Of a DNA stretch of 7,088 nt, positions 1 to 4,300 are shown piece after piece. Origin of the DNA: Schlesneria sp. (GTDB lineage Bacteria; Planctomycetota; Planctomycetia; Planctomycetales; Planctomycetaceae). The notes under the pieces were generated by a model. That model saw nothing but the letters and a program-made list of their open reading frames with translations. It did not search any database and had not been told where the DNA came from. Numbering within the stretch: position 1 is the first letter of the stretch; each line of letters starts with the position of its first letter. Both the position numbers and the translations under genes were made by a program. The DNA is taken from NCBI GenBank assembly GCA_025353525.1, contig JANXOO010000170.1:1-7088 (forward strand), written 5' to 3'.

Positions 1-540
1 TGCCGGCGTCGCGAGCCTCCTGCTTCAGTCGAGCGATCCTTTCAAACTGAGCATTGTGGTCGGGCTGTTGTCCCATCGTTCGCTTTTTCTGAGGCTTGCG
101 TCGTCGGTATCCCTGATCGTGCAGCAACTGCGAGACGACATTTTTCCCTGCGGGTGTCCCGAGTTCCGTCAGCCTGCATGCGATCTGTCGCCACGAAAGA
201 TTGGTCCATTTGACGTCTTCTCGTATCGGATCGCCAGCCGTGTGGTCTCGCAGCACAGCCAGAAAATTCTCGACCAGTTGAGAACTCGATTCCGTCAGCG
301 GTTTGCATCCGCCCCTTTTTTTCGCTGGCCGTCGACCGCCAGTTCTTCTTCCGATTCAAGCTCAGCGATCCACTGACCAATGGTCTTCGGATCGCAGCCT
401 GATAACCGCGAAATGTATTGAACTCCGCCATGCCCCAGCTTCGCAGCTTCGACCGCTGCGTATCGCCGCCGATCGCGCTCATTCAAAGACCGAAAAAACT
501 TGACCATGTGGCCTTCCACGGCCTTCGCATACTCATCCAT
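1..540 (-). CDS. ISAzo13-family transposase, N-terminal part, with a -1 frame break; runs off the left edge
   Basis: This encodes the N-terminal ~180 residues of a DDE transposase that would mobilise its own insertion sequence. Frame 0 starts at ATG 540 and gives about 75 residues, including MVKFFRSLNERDRRRY, AKLGHGGVQYISRL and GCDPKTI; residues ~39-63 look like a helix-turn-helix. It would stop at 295-297. The -1 frame carries straight on with HTAGDP, REDVKWTNLSWRQIA, LTELGTPAGKNVVSQLL, HDQGYRRRKPQ and FERIARLKQE, and is open to base 1. These strings are the conserved order of ISAzo13 ('Rhodopirellula') transposases; the catalytic DDE core would lie to the left of the window. The frame changes at the A7G4 run (312-322). 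An in-frame stop lies about 30 bases before ATG 540, and no other start lies between. ATG 507 (MVKFF, preceded by GGAAGG) is an alternative start. The break may be a homopolymer deletion (decay), a sequencing error or programmed frameshifting. Family assignment is firm; activity is unknown. Confidence 0.92.
312..322 (-). other. A7G4 slippery tract at the transposase frame break
   Basis: On the minus strand, frame 0 reads CGA AAA AAA GGG GCG and meets TGA at 295-297, six codons after the second AAA. A slip back by one base on A AAA AAA gives AAA AAA AGG GGC GGA TGC, which enters the conserved downstream transposase frame exactly. The tract therefore fits a -1 slippery heptamer. A short GCGG/CCGC stem follows almost immediately, probably too close and too weak to be a good stimulator. 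As I recall the family, most members read Lys-Lys-Gly-Gly-Gly here in one frame, so loss of one G from a G5 run explains it equally well. Confidence 0.6.
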
Positions 541-739
541 GACGACTTCCGCACTCCCATGTTCAGCCCATCATCAAAGCCGGTTTCTGACTTCGCTTGC
601 CGAACGCGGACATTCACTCCGCTCGATTTCACTTCATTTTTTTATGCATCGCGCATTTTCTACACAAGCGACTTGCTATTAAAATATCAAATCTGTAAGC
701 TTCGCCGGGGCTCAATTCCCGAACACTGGAAATTCTGAT

Positions 740-765
740 TTGTTGCCGGAATATGATCGCAACAA
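740..765. repeat. Inverted repeat, 7-bp arms
   Basis: TTGTTGC at 740-746 and GCAACAA at 759-765 are exact reverse complements around a 12-base spacer. A second short pair, CCGGA (746-750) and TCCGG (766-770), interleaves with it. There is no T-run directly after either arm (the nearest is at 784-789), so it is not a standard intrinsic terminator. It could be an operator, a remnant IS end, or chance. Confidence 0.4.
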
Positions 766-1014
766 TCCGGATTCTACTGCCGCTTTTTATTCTTTCTGAC
801 TGTAGTGATGTGATGCTGCCTAATCGGTTGACCTTCCCGGTTAATCGACCAACGTGACTGGCGGAGCTTTGTTCGCTCTGCAATGTTCGATTGTCTGGCC
901 GTCGTATTTTCCACCTGTGTTCGGTTCTTTGTTTGAGTGACAGGATCACTCCGCACCTCATGCCCTTTTTCCGGGTTTCGCACGCGCCAGCCTTGCGCGA
1001 GTCTCTGACCGAAT

Positions 1015-1029
1015 AGAAAACAGTTTTCT
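1015..1029. repeat. Palindrome AGAAAAC-A-GTTTTCT
   Basis: A 15-base palindrome with 7-base arms around one central base. It is AT-rich, whereas its surroundings are GC-rich, and lies nine bases before the long hairpin at 1038. Its form resembles a dimeric regulator's operator. No T-run context makes it a terminator. Its position about 145 bases before the giant gene's start makes a regulatory role possible but unproven. Confidence 0.45.
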
Positions 1030-1037
1030 CTGATGAA

Positions 1038-1067
1038 GCAGTCGAAGTGTGTCTTCACTTCGACTGC
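1038..1067. repeat. Perfect 12-bp hairpin upstream of the giant gene
   Basis: GCAGTCGAAGTG (1038-1049) and CACTTCGACTGC (1056-1067) are exact reverse complements around the six-base loop TGTCTT. Such a perfect stem in noncoding DNA is unlikely by chance. No T-tract follows on either strand, so a canonical rho-independent terminator is not supported. It ends 104 bases before ATG 1172. It could be a 5' leader stem-loop, an operator, or an atypical terminator insulating the giant gene from upstream transcription. Confidence 0.65.
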
Positions 1068-1154
1068 GTTACGTACATCGTCCGTTTGAGTTGTTCAATC
1101 ACCCGCCGTTTCGCATTTGAGATCGCCGCGATCTTGCGATGTCGGCAAATCCGT

Positions 1155-1160
1155 GAAGGG
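1155..1160 (+). promoter_or_regulatory. Weak Shine-Dalgarno-like GAAGGG before ATG 1172
   Basis: GAAGGG lies 11 bases before ATG 1172, a rather long spacing. A TGA at 1154-1156 is in the same frame, with no ATG, GTG or TTG between it and 1172. ATG 1172 is therefore the first possible start of the giant frame. Planctomycete genes often lack strong Shine-Dalgarno sequences, so the weak site does not count against the start. Confidence 0.45.
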
Positions 1161-1171
1161 CAAATTTCACA

Positions 1172-1327
1172 ATGGTTATCCGCAACTGGCTTGACGCCGT
1201 CGCAGTGTTATTCCGTTCAAGGCGGTTCCACAGGACAAATCTGAAATCAGGTTCCCGCAGACGGCAAGTCGAACAGCAGCGGACCGCCGCTGTCATCGAA
1301 ATGCTTGAACAGCGGCTGGTACTCAGC
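1172..1327 (+). other. Planctomycete extracellular-protein leader (residues 1-52)
   Basis: The first 43 residues are strongly basic (FRSRRFHR, then SGSRRRQ) with only a short hydrophobic patch at residues ~6-14 (WLDAVAVLF). They are followed by LEQRLVLS at residues 45-52. There is no classical long hydrophobic signal peptide. Arg-rich leaders ending in a LE[DEQ]R-x-L-[LS] element recur at the start of large planctomycete secreted proteins (Pfam Planc_extracel). Use as an export or processing signal is inferred from that distribution. Confidence 0.8.
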
Positions 1328-4300
1328 GTGACCGCCGTCAGTGACACGTTCACTGCGCAGGCATCAACGAGCGCGTTGACAACGTCGACGTTCGATGTTC
1401 TGGTGAACGATTACGGGACGGGATTGTCGATTGCTTCGGTTGGTTCTGCTCCCTACGGAACCGTGACGATTCAGCAGCCGACGACCCAAGGGGGGCATCA
1501 GACGCTGCTCTTCACTCCGACCCTCGGCTTCTCGGGTTCCGAGAGTTTCGTCTACACCGCCTCGGATGGAACGGGCGGAACCTCACAGGCGACGGTCAGC
1601 GTTTACGTCAACATGAGCAGCGGATACGGCTACTCGCCACCCGTCGTCACGAGCTTGTCGATACACGTCGGGTCCACGCTGGGGGGAACCACCACGATTG
1701 TCGGGGGAACCGGGTTCAATGCTGTGTCGGCGATTCTACTGGGCGGAACAAACGCTGCCTCGTTTTCGGTCCTCTCGTCCAGTCAGATTTCTGTCGTGAC
1801 GGGAAGCCATTCCGTCGGATCCGTCGATCTGACAGTGGTCACTTCAATGGGAAGCAGCTCTAGCGGCGCGAGCGACGTTTTCACATTCCAGGCACCGATC
1901 GGATTGCCCGCAATATCCGCCGTGAACCCATCTTTTACATCGACGACGGGCGGGTCAACAATTGTACTGACAGGTACGGGGTTTTCAAATGCCACATCAG
2001 TCACCCTGGGTGGGATTCCAGCGCAAAGCTTTACTGTAATATCACCGACATCAATCAGTTGCGTCACGGCGGCACACGTCTCGGGGCAGGTCGATGCTCA
2101 GGTGACAACACCAACCGGGGTCTCGGTCCTGAGCGCGAGCGATACGCTCGTATTTACCACTCCGACACTCAGCCCGGCCATCACAAGTATTTCATCATCG
2201 TCGGGGCCATCGGGCGGCAGCCTGACTGTGCTGGGAACAAACTTCACCAGCATCCTGTCAATTAATTTCGGAACCGTCGCCGCAACGACCTGGTCCGCCA
2301 GTTCCGCGAATTCCCTGACCGTTGTTGTTCCTGCGGGCTCGGGAATTGTTGATCTGACGATTACAAACAGCGCCGGAACGTCGGGTACCAGCAATACCAC
2401 AAAATACACATATACCTCACCCACTGCGACGATCAGTGGCTTGTCCGTCAGCAATGGACCCCTGACAGGCAATTTCCCGGTCACCGTGGCCGGAACAGGA
2501 ATGGCCAGTGCGACCAATGTCTTTTTTGGTGGCGTGGCGTGTACCAGCTTTGTCATTAACAGCCCGACCTCGCTGACTGTGATCGCGCCTGCTGCAGCTC
2601 TTGGAACGGTCGATATTACGATTCAATCGAGTGGCGCATCGTCTGCAATCACGACCGCCGACCGATTCACGTTCGTCACGCCTCCCCCGAGTCTTTCGGC
2701 AATCTCAAGTCCGTCGGGTCTGATTACTGGCGGAAATCTTTTGCTACTCACAGGCAGTTTCCTGTCGGGAGCCACCTCGTTGGCGTTCGGAAGCACCATT
2801 GTCAGCGCCAGCGGGTTCGTCGTCAACGCGGCCGGAACCTCGATCACCGTGACCGCCCCGGCAGTCGCGGCCGCCAACAATTGCGACATCCTCGTAACGA
2901 CCGCAGCCGGGACATCGGTCGCCACGACCGCAACCCATTACGTATTCACAAATCCGCCAGCGATCATCACGGGACTGAGCGTCACCGCGGGACCCGGTTC
3001 CGGAGCGACCGTCACACGGATCACAGGAAGCCGCTTTCTGGGCGCGACAGGCGTTTTGTTCGGAACTACTCTGGCCAGTACGTTCACTATCATCAATGAC
3101 AACACGATTGATGCCACATCTCCTGCCCTCATTCCGACAACAAGCGGTCCCCTGACAGTCGACATCACCATTGTCAATGGAGCAGGTACATCGTCGCTGG
3201 TGCCAGCCGACCGGTTTGTCTATTCAGCGGGTTCTTCGTCCACCTCCGGATCGGGGTCGGGGTCCGGAACAGGGACGGGTGGTACAACTTCGTCGACGCC
3301 GACCGGTGCGGTTCCGTTCATCGACGGGCTGAGTAATAACGGAGATTCGACGGCGGGGGGATCGACCCTGGACGTGTACGGAACGGGATTCTCGATCGTC
3401 ACCGGTATTCTGTTCGATACGACGGCGGCCACTTCGTTTCAGATCGTTTCGGACAACCTGATGCACGTGGTCGTTCCGGCATTGCCGGCGGGTACCGTCA
3501 ACCTCAAATTGCAATCGCCCGGTGCGACATCGATCTCCTCGCCCGCCACGCAGTTCACGCTGACTGCTCCGGGAGCAGTGCCGATCGTATCCGGAGTGGT
3601 CCTGGGCCGAAATTCGAATGGTGCAGGAAGTCTCGTAACGATTCAGGGCGCGAATCTGTCCGATGCCCGTAATGTCACGTTCGGTGGCGTGTCGGCGGTA
3701 TTCCGGATCGACTCCCCGACATCGATCGTCGCCATCGCGCCCCAGGGCGTTTCGGGTTTGATCCCCGTCTCGATTGTGAGTGACAGCGGAACGTCGGCAC
3801 CGTCCGCCGCAGCGCAGGTCACGCTCGCCGCCGTACCGATCCCCGTAACGGCTCCGTCAGTCACCCCCTCGGGACAAGTGTCGGCACCAGCACCGTCTGT
3901 TCCGGTGCCGACCGGCAAGACACTCCAGGTCAGCGCCAGTATTCCGCCCGTACCGAGTATTGGCATCGTCGGAACGACGGGTCCGACATCGTTCCTGAAT
4001 CCGTCGTTCAACCTCACCAATCATCCGGTCACTGTGGCCAATTACTCGATGAGCGTGCCGTTCACAACCGCAACCACGACCGACGACGGAAGCCAGAGTT
4101 CCAGTTCAGGCGGGGTCTCGCAGAATGGCGACGGTTCGGTGCTGATTATTCAGCAGACCAGTTCAAACGAATTCACATACCGGCGAGTGTTGATCGGGGG
4201 AACTTCGACGGGCTTTGTGCTGGATATCTATCTGAAACAGACCGAAACGATGGCGACGACATTGCTGTATGGCGGCGGGACGGGTCGGACGAGCACGTCG

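Larger units (their letters stand above)
1..570 (-). mobile_element. Partial ISAzo13-type insertion sequence; outer end not located
   Basis: The transposase at the left edge implies that an insertion sequence occupies this end of the window and continues leftward. The end near the transposase start must lie to the right of position 540. I could not identify a terminal inverted repeat or target duplication, because only one end of the element is visible. The right limit given here is nominal. The true end may be further right, for example near the sharp composition change around 680-730, where an AT-rich stretch gives way to a GC-rich one. Confidence 0.55.
541..1171. other. Intergenic region between divergent transposase and giant gene
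   Basis: About 630 bases without a credible gene. The open frames present on both strands are short, have no recognisable motifs and no convincing ribosome binding sites. Positions ~630-700 form an AT-rich island that may hold the transposase promoter (minus strand TTGATA near 686-691), but no good paired -10 box is evident. Positions 740-1067 hold three inverted repeats, described separately. The part nearest the giant gene (1070-1171) should contain its promoter or 5' leader; I see TTGAGT at 1086-1091 but no convincing -10 hexamer at the right spacing. Confidence 0.6.

Noticed and set aside
56..738. Plus-strand open frames of 66-106 codons opposite the transposase and beyond it
   Set aside because: They lie mostly opposite the well-conserved transposase frame, or extend from it into the AT-rich intergenic stretch, without any motif of their own.
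629..1058. Minus-strand open frames of 110 and 94 codons in the intergenic region
   Set aside because: No recognisable motif, atypical residue mix, and they run across the inverted repeats. No ribosome binding site seen.
1038..1067. Rho-independent terminator
   Set aside because: The stem is perfect but no T-run follows on either strand, so I list it only as a hairpin.
1086..1120. Sigma-70 promoter for the giant gene (TTGAGT or TTGTTC as -35)
   Set aside because: At 17-base spacing the -10 positions read TTTCGC or ATTTGA, neither convincing.
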